From Clostridiaceae bacterium BRH_c20a (GTDB lineage: Bacteria > Bacillota > Peptococcia > Peptococcales > BICA1-8), in contig LADT01000053.1 of NCBI GenBank assembly GCA_000961765.1, positions 186,001 through 250,000 on the forward strand: DNA of 64,000 nucleotides. The letters run 5' to 3'. The notes under the pieces are model-generated. The model searched no databases. It was not told the DNA's origin and was given only the letters and a program-made list of their open reading frames with translations. Position numbers and translations under genes: made by a program. This document shows positions 19,366 through 27,530 of this stretch, piece by piece. Each line of letters begins with the position of its first letter. Position 1 is the stretch's first letter.

Positions 19366-19938
19366 GTGTTAAAAAAACAGATGAGAAAGAATTTCAAAGA
19401 ACTACGGGACAAATTAAATACCGAGGATGTATTAAAGAACAGTGAAGCAATCCTAAAAACACTAACTCCTTACCCTTTCTGGCAGGAAGCAAAACACATA
19501 ATGTGTTATCTATCCTTTGGCAATGAAGTGCAAACCAAATCTATTATTGAAAGGGCCTGGCAAGAAAACAAACAGGTTATAATACCTGTTTGCCAACCAA
19601 AAACCTTTGAAATAATTCCCAGTCACTTAATTTCCTTTGACGATCTTGAACCCCGTACTATGGGAATTTTAGAACCTAAGGAGGGCAGGCTTAGGCCTGT
19701 AAACCCAGAAATTATCCAACTAGTATTAGTCCCCGGAGTAGCCTTTGACCTCTCAGGTCACCGCATAGGCTTTGGAGCAGGTTATTATGACCGGTTCTTA
19801 CCAAAGCTAACACCGGGAACACCCAAAATAGCCCTGGCCTATGAAATACAACTCAGTCCCATAACCCTGCCCGCCGATCAGTATGATATGAAAATGGATT
19901 ATATTTGTACGGAAAAGAAACTTTATAAAGCTTTGTAG
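19366..19938 (+). CDS. 5-formyltetrahydrofolate cyclo-ligase
   Basis: 190 aa. It converts 5-formyl-THF to 5,10-methenyl-THF with ATP, feeding one-carbon metabolism. Signatures are the basic N-terminus KKQMRKNFKELRDKL, and the C-terminal LVPGVAFDLSGHRIGFGAGYYDRFL, which holds the ATP-binding and folate-binding residues. The GTG at 19366 is used because AGAGGTG lies six bases before it; a GTG nine bases earlier is inside that site. It stands alone on the plus strand. Confidence 0.93.
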   Translation: MLKKQMRKNFKELRDKLNTEDVLKNSEAILKTLTPYPFWQEAKHIMCYLSFGNEVQTKSIIERAWQENKQVIIPVCQPKTFEIIPSHLISFDDLEPRTMGILEPKEGRLRPVNPEIIQLVLVPGVAFDLSGHRIGFGAGYYDRFLPKLTPGTPKIALAYEIQLSPITLPADQYDMKMDYICTEKKLYKAL

Positions 19939-19959
19939 CTTACTGCATGTCAGTGTGTA

Positions 19960-20056
19960 GCTCAAGGGATATACAGAACGTCTGTGCTACTGTGCTACAG
20001 TGCTACAGTTCTACAGAAAAATATAACGTAGGGGCGGGTTTCCATGCCCGCCCTTA
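19960..20056. repeat. Octamer array (GCTACTGT type) followed by GC-rich palindrome
   Basis: TCTGTGCTACTGTGCTACAGTGCTACAGTTCTACAG is a period-8 array (19980-20016). It is followed at 20028-20055 by GTAGGGGCGGGTTTCCATGCCCGCCC, a GC-rich imperfect palindrome also present at 27502 and 42534. The octamer array recurs near 32203 in the opposite orientation. Confidence 0.8.
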
Positions 20057-20077
20057 CCTGTTGCAGCGGTTCCGTTC

Positions 20078-20356
20078 TTATCCAAACTTATACTGAATCC
20101 CAAACCCCCCTCGGGGGTTGCGCCAGTCTATCACATGGGGCGGGCAGGCATAACGGCAGGAGCCGCACTCAACACAACCTTCATAGGCGGTTAAAATCTT
20201 ATTTTCTTCTTCACTCCAGGCATATACTTTAGACGGACAAATATATGTACAGGGCTTAAAGTCACATTTTAGACAAGCATCCCTGTCAGTTATTCTTAGG
20301 TGGCTGTGTTTATCTGATTGATATCTATTTAAAAATAACTTATCTTCTAGTCTCAT
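20078..20356 (-). CDS. fixX: FixX-type ferredoxin
   Basis: 92 aa, with two cysteine clusters (CLKCDFKPCTYICP and CVECGSCRYACP) as in FixX-like ferredoxins that feed electrons into FixC. The start is the ATG overlapping the fixC stop (ATGA), so the two are coupled; a longer reading frame runs back into fixC but has no ribosome site. It is last in the fixABCX operon and ends near a repeat block. Confidence 0.92.
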   Translation of the reverse strand: MRLEDKLFLNRYQSDKHSHLRITDRDACLKCDFKPCTYICPSKVYAWSEEENKILTAYEGCVECGSCRYACPPHVIDWRNPRGGFGIQYKFG

Positions 20357-21657
20357 CCTAAAACCCTCCATAACTTGTAGAGGTCTTTGACCAATTCCCA
20401 TTTTGGTCTTTGTTCAAATACCTTGCGCATAATAATCCTTTGCTTTTCCTTTTTAGGAATATTATCTATTGTAAAAAATTCCTTATTGGCTATACTTGCC
20501 AAATGTGGATAAAGGTAAAATAACTCAGGGTGTTCTTCGAAATATCCGGAAGAATGCTGATATTTCTGCAGATCCTTAACAACAAAGCTGTCAGCAAGGC
20601 GCTGCTGGTACTCAGCCAATGAGTTAATGCTAAAATCACCTTTTTCAAAGGCCTTAATAATTACTTCCCCTGCGGTCTTTCCGGAAATCAGGGCGAGATT
20701 CGAACCTTCTCTATGTAATCCGTTGACAAGCTGAGCAGCATCACCTACTATAACTACCCCATTGCCATATAATTTTGGCATGGCTTTATAGCCGCCTTCA
20801 GGAATCATATGACCTAAATATTCCTTTATTTCTCCTCCTGCAATTAATGGTTTAATAGCTGGATGGGCCTTTAGATTTTCCAAAAGGTCGTTAGGATTTA
20901 ATTTCCTATTTACTAGGTGAGACATCAGTGCTCCTACACCAATTGAAATGCTTTCCATGTTGGTATAGATAAAGGCAGTTCCAACCATTCCTTTGGTTGC
21001 CTCACCAATTATTTCAATTGTTGCTCCTTTGCCATCCTCTAAGCCGAATCGGTCCTCAATTTTTTCTTTGGGCAGAGCTATTACCTCTTTAACTGCTACA
21101 GCAAGATAGTCCCAAGCTAAATAGCCTTTCTGCATCCCTAGGGCTTCCTGGGTTAGTATACTATTAACCCCTTCGGCAATAACTACAACATCAGCATATA
21201 CCTGACCATTAGGCCTACCGGTTTTGACACCTACTACTTTACCATCCTCTTTGATTATATCTTCAACAACTGTCTCACATATAACAAGTGCCCCTGCCTG
21301 TTCGACCTTACGTCCCATCCAACGGTCAAATTTAGACCTGAATACCGTAAATGAATTATAGGGCTCGCCAGCAAACTCCTGACTTCGATAACCATATTTA
21401 GTAACAGCGTCATCAGTTGTCAGCCAGTAATTAGATTCTACTACAGGTCTTTCTAAAGGTGCTTCCTTCCAAAACTCTGGGAATACATCTTCCGTAGCCT
21501 GGCGATAGAGGACACCACCCATGACGTTTTTTGAACCGGGGTGCTCTCCCCGCTCAAAAACAATAACCTTGAGCCCCGCATTAGCCATAATATATGCCGC
21601 ACCTAAGCCCGCAGGTCCAGCTCCAACAACGATTACATCAAATTTTTCTTGAACCAC
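20353..21657 (-). CDS. fixC: FixC electron-transfer flavoprotein:quinone oxidoreductase
   Basis: 434 aa. FAD-binding N-terminus VIVVGAGPAGLGAAYIMANAGLKVIVFERGE (Rossmann GxGxxG), PGSKNVMGG, and the later GDAAQLVNGLHREGSNLALISG segment. FixC takes electrons from the FixAB flavoprotein and passes them to quinone, with FixX. In bifurcating FixABCX systems NADH oxidation drives both quinone and ferredoxin or flavodoxin reduction. GTG start with GGGGGAG six bases ahead. Confidence 0.95.
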   Translation of the reverse strand: MVQEKFDVIVVGAGPAGLGAAYIMANAGLKVIVFERGEHPGSKNVMGGVLYRQATEDVFPEFWKEAPLERPVVESNYWLTTDDAVTKYGYRSQEFAGEPYNSFTVFRSKFDRWMGRKVEQAGALVICETVVEDIIKEDGKVVGVKTGRPNGQVYADVVVIAEGVNSILTQEALGMQKGYLAWDYLAVAVKEVIALPKEKIEDRFGLEDGKGATIEIIGEATKGMVGTAFIYTNMESISIGVGALMSHLVNRKLNPNDLLENLKAHPAIKPLIAGGEIKEYLGHMIPEGGYKAMPKLYGNGVVIVGDAAQLVNGLHREGSNLALISGKTAGEVIIKAFEKGDFSINSLAEYQQRLADSFVVKDLQKYQHSSGYFEEHPELFYLYPHLASIANKEFFTIDNIPKKEKQRIIMRKVFEQRPKWELVKDLYKLWRVLG

Positions 21658-21669
21658 CGTTTTCTCCCC

Positions 21670-22917
21670 CTAAGACCCCAGCTTTTGGCGGAAGGATTCC
21701 GTCAAAAGGGGCAGTAATTTTTGGAAATCACCCACAATACCATAATTTGCTACTTTAAAAATGGGTGCATCGGGGTCTTTATTTATAGCAACAATAACAT
21801 CTGCTGTTTGCATACCTACTAAATGCTGAATAGCTCCCGAGATACCAACAGCAATATAAACTTTAGGTCTTACTGTCACACCAGTCTGTCCCACCTGGTG
21901 TATTACATCTATCCAACCAGCTTCTACTGCTGCCCTAGATGCACCAACAGTACCACCTAGAGCATCTGCTAAATCAAATATGTACTGAAAGTTTTCCTTT
22001 GTTCCCAGGCCTTTACCGCCAGCTACAATAACATCAGCTCGATCAAGATATACGGCACTGCCTCCTTGGGCTATAAACTCCAAAATCTTTGTAAAAACCT
22101 CTTCCTCTTTAATCTCAGTCTTTTCCTCAACTAAAGTACCAGTCCGACCTTCTTGACGTTCCGGCATAGCCATAACACGGGGCCGAACACTTGCCATCTG
22201 GGGTCGATGGTTACGACAGACGATTGTGGCCATAACATTACCACCGAAAGCAGGTCGTGTTTGCAAGAGGAGCCTAGATTCTTCTTCTATTTTCAATTCA
22301 GTACAGTCAGCAGTCAAACCTGTTCCAACTTTGGTAGCCACATGCCCTGCCAAATCACGACCCTGGGTAGTGGCAGCCATCAGGACAATCTCCGGTTTGT
22401 ATTTATCAATCAGCATTGCTAAGGTTATCGAATAAGGATCTGTTCGATAATCCTTAAGCACTGGGTCATCAACTAGAAATACTTTATCACAACCATACTC
22501 ATAGACCAAATTCACTTTATCCTTAACCTGGTATCCTAAGAGCACAGCTGCTAAGTCTACTCCCAAATCATCGGCTAATCTTCGACCCGCACCTAACAAC
22601 TCCCAAGATACATCAGCTATTTCTCCATAGCTTTGCTCAATTAAAACCCAAACCCCAAAGTAAGCATTTACAATTGGGTCTTTGGGCTTAAATTCTTTAA
22701 TAACCTCTTCTGCCTTTTTAACAGTCTCCTCCGGTTTCCGATACCCTTCTAAAGATAAAGCCATGGTCGGGCATACTGCCACACAAGCCCCGCAATCCGT
22801 ACATTTTTCAGGGTCTACCACTGCTATCCCGTCAACTAAATCCAAGGCATCAAAGGGACACGTCTGCACACATGCCCCACAACCAATACAATTCTTTCTA
22901 ATTACTTCAACGGTCAA
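21670..22917 (-). CDS. fixB: FixB / EtfA alpha subunit with N-terminal ferredoxin domain
   Basis: 415 aa, about 80-90 longer than a plain EtfA. Residues 1-60 hold two [4Fe-4S] motifs (CIGCGACVQTCP and CTDCGACVAVCP), followed by the ETF alpha N-terminal domain and the C-terminal FAD domain (KGLGTKENFQYIFDLADAL, VGASRAAVEAGWI, GQTGVTVRPKVYIAVGISGA). Such ferredoxin fusions occur in anaerobic Bacillota. TTG start behind GGAGG. It is separated from fixA by a 478-bp repeat element, unusual for subunits of one complex. Confidence 0.95.
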   Translation of the reverse strand: MTVEVIRKNCIGCGACVQTCPFDALDLVDGIAVVDPEKCTDCGACVAVCPTMALSLEGYRKPEETVKKAEEVIKEFKPKDPIVNAYFGVWVLIEQSYGEIADVSWELLGAGRRLADDLGVDLAAVLLGYQVKDKVNLVYEYGCDKVFLVDDPVLKDYRTDPYSITLAMLIDKYKPEIVLMAATTQGRDLAGHVATKVGTGLTADCTELKIEEESRLLLQTRPAFGGNVMATIVCRNHRPQMASVRPRVMAMPERQEGRTGTLVEEKTEIKEEEVFTKILEFIAQGGSAVYLDRADVIVAGGKGLGTKENFQYIFDLADALGGTVGASRAAVEAGWIDVIHQVGQTGVTVRPKVYIAVGISGAIQHLVGMQTADVIVAINKDPDAPIFKVANYGIVGDFQKLLPLLTESFRQKLGS

Positions 22918-22934
22918 TTTTAAACCTCCTCTCT

Positions 22935-23395
22935 TTACTCATAGGTCTAGCTCGAGCATCTGACAATTACTGCTGGGTAACATTGAGCGTCTGACAATAC
23001 TCAGGGGTTGAGATGCTGCGTCTGCTTTAATTTGAGGTCAGTTTGCTGCGTCTGCTCTACTTATAGGTCTAGCTGACGGGTCTGACAATACTTCTGGGTG
23101 AACATCTTGCGTCTGGTAAAAGATCGTGCCCTGTGTCCAGTGTTCTGTGACCAGTGACCAGTGCTGGAATAAGGTTAAGGTTAAGATCAGACTAAGATTC
23201 CGCTTCGCTAGACTAAGTACCGGACACCGAGCACCGGTCCCCGATTCCCGACCCAACACTCTATCATGCAATGCCCGTGTCAGACGCAAAAAACTGGCTT
23301 CTTGGTATTGTCAGACGCGTAAGTTAGACCTATCAGTAAATGTCAGACGCAATAATCTAGCAGTATAAGTATTATCAGACTAACAAGCTAGACCC
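22935..23395. repeat. CAGACGC composite element E2 (fixA-fixB gap)
   Basis: Left arm: about six units in reverse orientation (GCGTCTGAC... at roughly 22957, 22986, 23017, 23047, 23078 and 23109, 30-31 bp apart). Core: heptamers (GTGTCCA/GTGACCA), GGTTAAGG hexamers, TCCGCTTCGCTAG, heptamers ACCGAGC/ACCGGAC, then CCCGACCCAACACTC and GCAATGCCCGTG. Right arm: about four forward units (CAGACGCAA..., from about 23272). The outermost right unit contains the fixA stop codon. It occupies the whole 478-bp gap; no gene is seen. Confidence 0.9.
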
Positions 23396-24214
23396 TTAAG
23401 AATTAGGGATTACTTCCAAAGGAATCAACTTATCCACCAAAATCTTAACAGCTGCTTCGGGGTTTTCCTCTCCACCGGGGATTATTTCTCCTCCGCCCCG
23501 TTCGGGGGGTGCAAAAATATTGCGAACCATGGTGGGCGAGCCTTTCAAGCCTAGCTTATCCACCTCAAAGTCTATTTTAGTTTTATCCCAGATAGTACAT
23601 TGATAGCGGACTGCTCTAATCATATTATCCAGACTGGCATATCTTAACTCATTAATATCCTTCACAACTGTTAGTAAAGCGGGTAATTGGGTTTGAGTTA
23701 ATTCTTTACCATTTTTGACCTTGCGATAAACCTTTATATTTTTACCCTTAATATCTAATTCTGTTATTTCCATAACATATGTTAATTGGGGTAAATTCAT
23801 CCTACATGCTATTCCGGGACCAACCTGTGCTGTGTCACCATCAATAGCCTGTTTGCCGCAAAGAATTAAATCTACCCCTCCCTCTTCATGGAGCTTTTCT
23901 ATTGCCTTTGTTAAAGCATAACTAGTTGCCAAGGTGTCTGCCCCGGCAAATGCTCTATCACTTAAAAGAATAGCTTGATCGGCACCATAACCAACCGCTT
24001 TTTTTAATGCTTCAATTGCCATCGATGGCCCCATAGATATTACTGTAACTTTTCCTCCATATTTGTCTTTTAACTGTAAAGCTGCCTCTAGAGCATGAAT
24101 ATCATAGGGATTAATAATAGCAGGTACACCTTCTCTAACTAAGGTATTAGTCTCTGGGTCAATTTTAACTTCTGTGGTATCAGGAACTTGTTTGAGACAA
24201 ACAACATAGTGCAT
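23396..24214 (-). CDS. fixA: FixA / EtfB beta subunit
   Basis: 272 aa from the ATG of MHYVVCLKQVPDTTEVKID, with GAAGGAGGG ahead; a longer frame exists but its extra 52 residues are not protein-like. The AMP/FAD-binding ETF beta motifs ALKKAVGYGADQAILLSD and DLILCGKQAIDGDTAQVGPGIA are present. It pairs with FixB to form the flavoprotein that carries the bifurcating FAD. Its upstream region contains the DnaA-box cluster. It is first in the operon order fixA-B-C-X. Confidence 0.95.
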   Translation of the reverse strand: MHYVVCLKQVPDTTEVKIDPETNTLVREGVPAIINPYDIHALEAALQLKDKYGGKVTVISMGPSMAIEALKKAVGYGADQAILLSDRAFAGADTLATSYALTKAIEKLHEEGGVDLILCGKQAIDGDTAQVGPGIACRMNLPQLTYVMEITELDIKGKNIKVYRKVKNGKELTQTQLPALLTVVKDINELRYASLDNMIRAVRYQCTIWDKTKIDFEVDKLGLKGSPTMVRNIFAPPERGGGEIIPGGEENPEAAVKILVDKLIPLEVIPNS

Positions 24215-24327
24215 GTTCTTCCCTCCTTCAGTAAATTTTTCTTCAACTAGGTTTATTTTATGTAGTTTGTAGGTATATTTATTTTTACCCAACATACCTA
24301 TAAATAAAACAGTATGCAAAAACTCAC

Positions 24328-24498
24328 CTATCCACAGTATCCACAAATTTATACACAGATTAAAGGTCAAAAACCTTAGCTTTTAACCCATTTTTGCACA
24401 TTATCCACAGATAAATGTGCAAATTGTTGTGAAAATAATTCCACATAGCTAATCCCTGATTTTCCGGGTTATACACAGACTTATCCACATTATCCACA
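24328..24498 (+). promoter_or_regulatory. Cluster of seven DnaA boxes upstream of fixA
   Basis: Five boxes match TTATNCACA exactly (24349 TTATACACA, 24401 TTATCCACA, 24469 TTATACACA, 24481 and 24490 TTATCCACA) and two differ in the first base or bases (24328 CTATCCACA, 24337 GTATCCACA). All have the same orientation; two pairs abut at 9-bp spacing. The box at 24401 lies inside an inverted repeat TTTGCACAT...ATGTGCAAA (24393-24423). No dnaA or dnaN is nearby, so this looks like a DnaA-binding cluster that regulates or titrates, not a proven origin. The surrounding 24215-24768 has no other gene. Confidence 0.85.
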
Positions 24499-24582
24499 GG
24501 AACAAGTCCACAAAACACCCGTTCCTTTTTTTTGTTAAGCACTTTACTCATCAGCACAATACGACAAAATTAGTACTTGACA

Positions 24583-24618
24583 GAAAAAATTCAGGGGCCT
24601 TAGTCCCTGAATTTTTTT
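24583..24618 (-). terminator. Bidirectional terminator hairpin
   Basis: AAAAAATTCAGGGGCC TTA GTCCCTGAATTTTTTT with T-runs on both strands. On the minus strand it would stop transcription from the PHP phosphatase gene after it has crossed the spo0E-like gene in antisense. Confidence 0.8.
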
Positions 24619-24768
24619 ATTTAAATTACCTACTAATTTAGGTCAATAGTCCTATTGTTTTTTTATTTAAACTAATAAGCAAATTTCTTCCCTCGAAATA
24701 AACTTTATAATGATATTTGCGGGTAAAAATGCAAATGATATGAGAAATAAGCTTAGGAGTTGAAAAGG

Positions 24769-24930
24769 TTGAAGGATAGTACCCAATTATTAGTTGAAAT
24801 AGAAGCTCTACGAAAGCAATTGCATAAAGTTATTGAACTATCAGGAGGTGATTTGCTTTCTGATGATGTACTTGAATTAAGTAAAAAGCTTGATAATCTT
24901 CTGGTTAAATATTTAAAGGAGAAGCAATAG
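24769..24930 (+). CDS. Spo0E-like aspartyl-phosphate phosphatase
   Basis: 53 aa, too short for routine calling. The sequence IEALRKQLHKVIELS...DDVLELSKKLDNLLVKY matches the two-helix Spo0E family and its S-x-x-LD signature (here SKKLD). Such proteins dephosphorylate Spo0A~P and so delay sporulation. The TTG at 24769 is used with GGAG nine bases before; another TTG three codons earlier touches the ribosome site. It is divergent from fixA and convergent with the PHP phosphatase gene, leaving only 25 bp between their stops. Confidence 0.85.
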   Translation: MKDSTQLLVEIEALRKQLHKVIELSGGDLLSDDVLELSKKLDNLLVKYLKEKQ

Positions 24931-24955
24931 TCTCCCTTAAGAACTTTAACCCCTA

Positions 24956-25753
24956 TTAAAAAGAAATAATCCTAGGTTCCCCTTTGGTATATGTGCAGAT
25001 ACCCGGGAACCCCAAATCTTTAATAATTTCCAGCCCTCGTTCTAAATCTTGACCCAACTGTCGTAAATGATGGGCATCAGACCCTATGGTAATAATTTTT
25101 CCACCTAGTTCCTTGTACCATTTAATTATTTCTAAAGTAGGCAAAGGCTCTCCTAACCCCTGACTAAAACCCGATGTGTTTAGCTCAATGCCCCGGTACC
25201 TTTTAATGACGGCTTTTAATATTTCCCGCACAACTTCTTCATAATCTAACGCCTTAAACTTCTTAAAAGTCCTGGGAACATAGCGTTTCAAAACATCCAA
25301 ATGCCCCAGTGAATGGAAATTCCCTTTTTGAGCCGTTGCCAGTACTTCTTCAAAATACTGCAGATAAACCTCCCGCTCATCTGCATCATCTTCATAATCT
25401 CTGTGCAGCAGCTGATCCCCTACAAAATGTACTGAGCCCAAGAAAAAATCAAAGGTTTTATCTTCCCAAAAAACTGCATGTTCCTGCAGATATAAATGGG
25501 GCTCGCCCAGCTCTAAACCTTTTTTTATTGCCAATTTTTTCCCAAACCTTTCCCGGCACTCTTCAATTTCCAGGGAATATCTCTCATAATTAAAATAACC
25601 CAACCCAGCATCCTCTGAATTTAAGTCAAAGTGCTCAGTAAAAACTATTTCTTTGATACCTATTTCAACTGCCTTCTGACAGTAATCCATCATCTTGGCT
25701 CTACTGTCAAAAGAATTATCAGTATGGACGTGGTAGTCGACTAAATAGTGCAT
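24956..25753 (-). CDS. PHP-domain histidinol-phosphatase family protein
   Basis: 265 aa. PHP metal-binding motifs are visible: DYHVHTDNS near the start, EIVFTEHFD, GSVHFVGD, HSLGHLDVLKRY and ITIGSDAHHL near the end, matching the HisJ type that hydrolyses histidinol phosphate in histidine synthesis. ATG start with GGAGG. No other his genes are in the window, so a different phosphoester substrate is possible. Confidence 0.87.
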   Translation of the reverse strand: MHYLVDYHVHTDNSFDSRAKMMDYCQKAVEIGIKEIVFTEHFDLNSEDAGLGYFNYERYSLEIEECRERFGKKLAIKKGLELGEPHLYLQEHAVFWEDKTFDFFLGSVHFVGDQLLHRDYEDDADEREVYLQYFEEVLATAQKGNFHSLGHLDVLKRYVPRTFKKFKALDYEEVVREILKAVIKRYRGIELNTSGFSQGLGEPLPTLEIIKWYKELGGKIITIGSDAHHLRQLGQDLERGLEIIKDLGFPGICTYTKGEPRIISF

Positions 25754-25779
25754 GGTAAAACCTCCGGTTTGCTAATTGG

Positions 25780-26323
25780 TCTATCTATCGGGACGGATAT
25801 ACTTCTCCGTCTAGCTTTTGCGTCTGACAATTACTCCTGAGTAACTTATCGGGTCAGACATACTTCTCCGCTTAGCTATTGCGTCTGACATTTACTAATG
25901 GGTCTAGCTTACGAGTCTGACACGAACATTAATAGTTAAATTTTGTGGTTGGACAATACTTATACTGTTAGGTATTGCGTCTGACACAAGCGTTATTGGC
26001 TGCTGGATGAGCTCATTGGACAGGTTGTGGCTGAGGCTAAGTCTGAGTAAAATCTTAACCTCAACCTAGCGGGAGCGGAACCTTAACCTTATTCCAACAC
26101 TGGTCACCGAGTACTGAACACTGGACACGATTTTCACCAGACGCATAATCTTCACCCAGAAGTATTGTCAGACGCAATAAAATGTCCCCAAAGTAATTGT
26201 CAGACGCATAAGCTAGACCCATAAGTAAAGCAGACGCAAGATGTTCACCCAGTAGTAATCGTCAGACGCAAGATGTTCACCCAGCAGTAATTGTCAGACG
26301 CAATAAAATTACTCCAAAGTAAA
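25780..26323. repeat. CAGACGC composite element E3
   Basis: Left arm of reverse units (GCGTCTGACAATTACTCC..., GCGTCTGACATTTAC..., AGTCTGACACGAAC...) from 25810 to about 25985. Core with CTAAGTCTGAGTAAAATC, AACCTCAACCTAGCGG, CACTGGTCACCGAGTACTG heptamers. Right arm of five forward units, 30-32 bp each, from about 26148 (CAGACGCATAATCTTCACCC, CAGACGCAATAAAATGTCCC, CAGACGCATAAGCTAGACCC, then two of CAGACGCAAGATGTTCACCC). A last one reaches the tsaD stop codon. It fills the 570-bp gap; no gene seen. Confidence 0.92.
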
Positions 26324-27343
26324 TTAGCTGACCCCAAATTTAAGATTCGGTACAGCATTTAAATTCAATTCGGCAAATTCTCCCCTTAATGCTTTGTAAT
26401 GGGCTGCACAGCCGATCATGGCGGCATTATCAGTACAATATTTTATGGGTGGGTAAACCAATCTTATCCCTAGCTTACTACAACGGTCACTTAAATCTTC
26501 CCTTAAAGCCTTGTTAGCTGCTACACCGCCAGCTAATAAAATAGTTTTCACTTGAGCTTCCTTAGCAGCCCGTAGAGTTTTCTCTGACAAAACTTCAATA
26601 ACAGCCTCCTGGAAGCTAGCGGCTACATCATTAATATTAATAGCTTCCTTTTTCATTTCCTGCTTATTCAAATAATTCAAAACAGCTGATTTCAAGCCAC
26701 TGAAGCTAAAATCATAGCTTCCGTCTTCAAGCCAAGACCGAGGTAGCTTAATTGCAGTATTACTACCTTCTCTAGCACATTCCTCTATCTTAGGGCCTCC
26801 GGGATAACCCAGACCAAGAGCCCTGGCTACCTTGTCAAAGGCCTCTCCTGCTGCATCATCTCTGGTTTGACCCAAAAATTGATACTTTCCATAGTCGGTA
26901 ATTTCTACTAAGGTAGTATGCCCTCCGGAAACAATTAAACAAACCACGGGAAACTCTATGTCATTGTGTGTTAAGAAATTGGCATAGACATGACCTTCAA
27001 TATGGTGCACACCAATTAACGGTTTTTGCGCGGCAAAAGCCATAGCTTTTGCTGTAGCAACACCCACTAAAAGAGCCCCCACCAAACCAGGACCATAGGT
27101 TACCGCGAAGTGGGTAATTTCACTGAAGGTTAAATTAGCCTGTTCCAGAGCTTCTTCAATACTTATATTTATTAACTCCAGATGCTTACGTGATGCTACT
27201 TCAGGTACAACACCCCCGAACTTCTGGTGTGTTGAGATTTGAGAAGCTACCACCTCGGCCAAGACCTCTGTTCCGTTTTTCACTACAGCCACAGCTGTTT
27301 CATCACAGCTTGTCTCTACTGCTAAGATTATTGTATCAGTCAA
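26324..27343 (-). CDS. tsaD: tRNA N6-adenosine threonylcarbamoyltransferase TsaD
   Basis: 339 aa. Transfers the threonylcarbamoyl group to A37 of ANN-reading tRNAs. Signatures: [29 protein letters not shown] and the metal-binding HHIEGH motif, plus [14 protein letters not shown] at 27343, eight bases after GAGGGG, is preferred to an overlapping GTG at 27352. Its partners TsaB and TsaE are encoded just upstream in the order tsaE-tsaB-rimI-tsaD. The last residues (GVS) and stop lie at the edge of a repeat array. Confidence 0.97.
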   Translation of the reverse strand: MTDTIILAVETSCDETAVAVVKNGTEVLAEVVASQISTHQKFGGVVPEVASRKHLELINISIEEALEQANLTFSEITHFAVTYGPGLVGALLVGVATAKAMAFAAQKPLIGVHHIEGHVYANFLTHNDIEFPVVCLIVSGGHTTLVEITDYGKYQFLGQTRDDAAGEAFDKVARALGLGYPGGPKIEECAREGSNTAIKLPRSWLEDGSYDFSFSGLKSAVLNYLNKQEMKKEAININDVAASFQEAVIEVLSEKTLRAAKEAQVKTILLAGGVAANKALREDLSDRCSKLGIRLVYPPIKYCTDNAAMIGCAAHYKALRGEFAELNLNAVPNLKFGVS

Positions 27344-27494
27344 GATAATCACCCCTCTTTACGCTACTACGTCTGACCGTGTGCCCGTGGGCGCGAAGGG
27401 CTTACCGCGGTTACCGTTCTTGTGGTTTAACCTACTGTTTAACAACTAGCAAAACCACAAGAACCGTCCCTACGGCTGCACCCTACGGCTGCAA

Positions 27495-27530
27495 CCAGAA
27501 ACGGGCGGGCATGGAAACCCGCCCCTACTT
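27495..27530. repeat. GC-rich palindrome at the rimI stop
   Basis: CGGGCGGGCATGGAAACCC with GCCCCTAC: read on the minus strand, the TAG of GTAGGGGCGGG is the rimI stop codon. Other copies are at 20028 (inverted) and 42534. The rest of the 27344-27524 gap has two copies of AAGAACCGTCCCTACGGCTGC-like sequence. Confidence 0.85.

Noticed and set aside
23038-23289. 83-aa frame inside element E2
   Set aside because: Similar frames appear in E5 and E6 because the core repeats are conserved as DNA; no start signals and no codon pattern of a gene.
24328-24498. Chromosomal origin oriC
   Set aside because: The DnaA boxes are convincing, but there is no dnaA, dnaN, gyrase or rpmH nearby and no clear AT-rich unwinding element was identified; kept as a DnaA-box cluster only.
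24360-24557. Minus-strand open frame of 65 aa across the DnaA boxes
   Set aside because: Its translation is simply the repeated box sequence read through; no ribosome site and no protein-like pattern.
25780-26323. CRISPR array (regular ~31-bp repeats)
   Set aside because: The units are contiguous and degenerate with no unique spacers between identical repeats, they change orientation within an element, and there is no cas gene.
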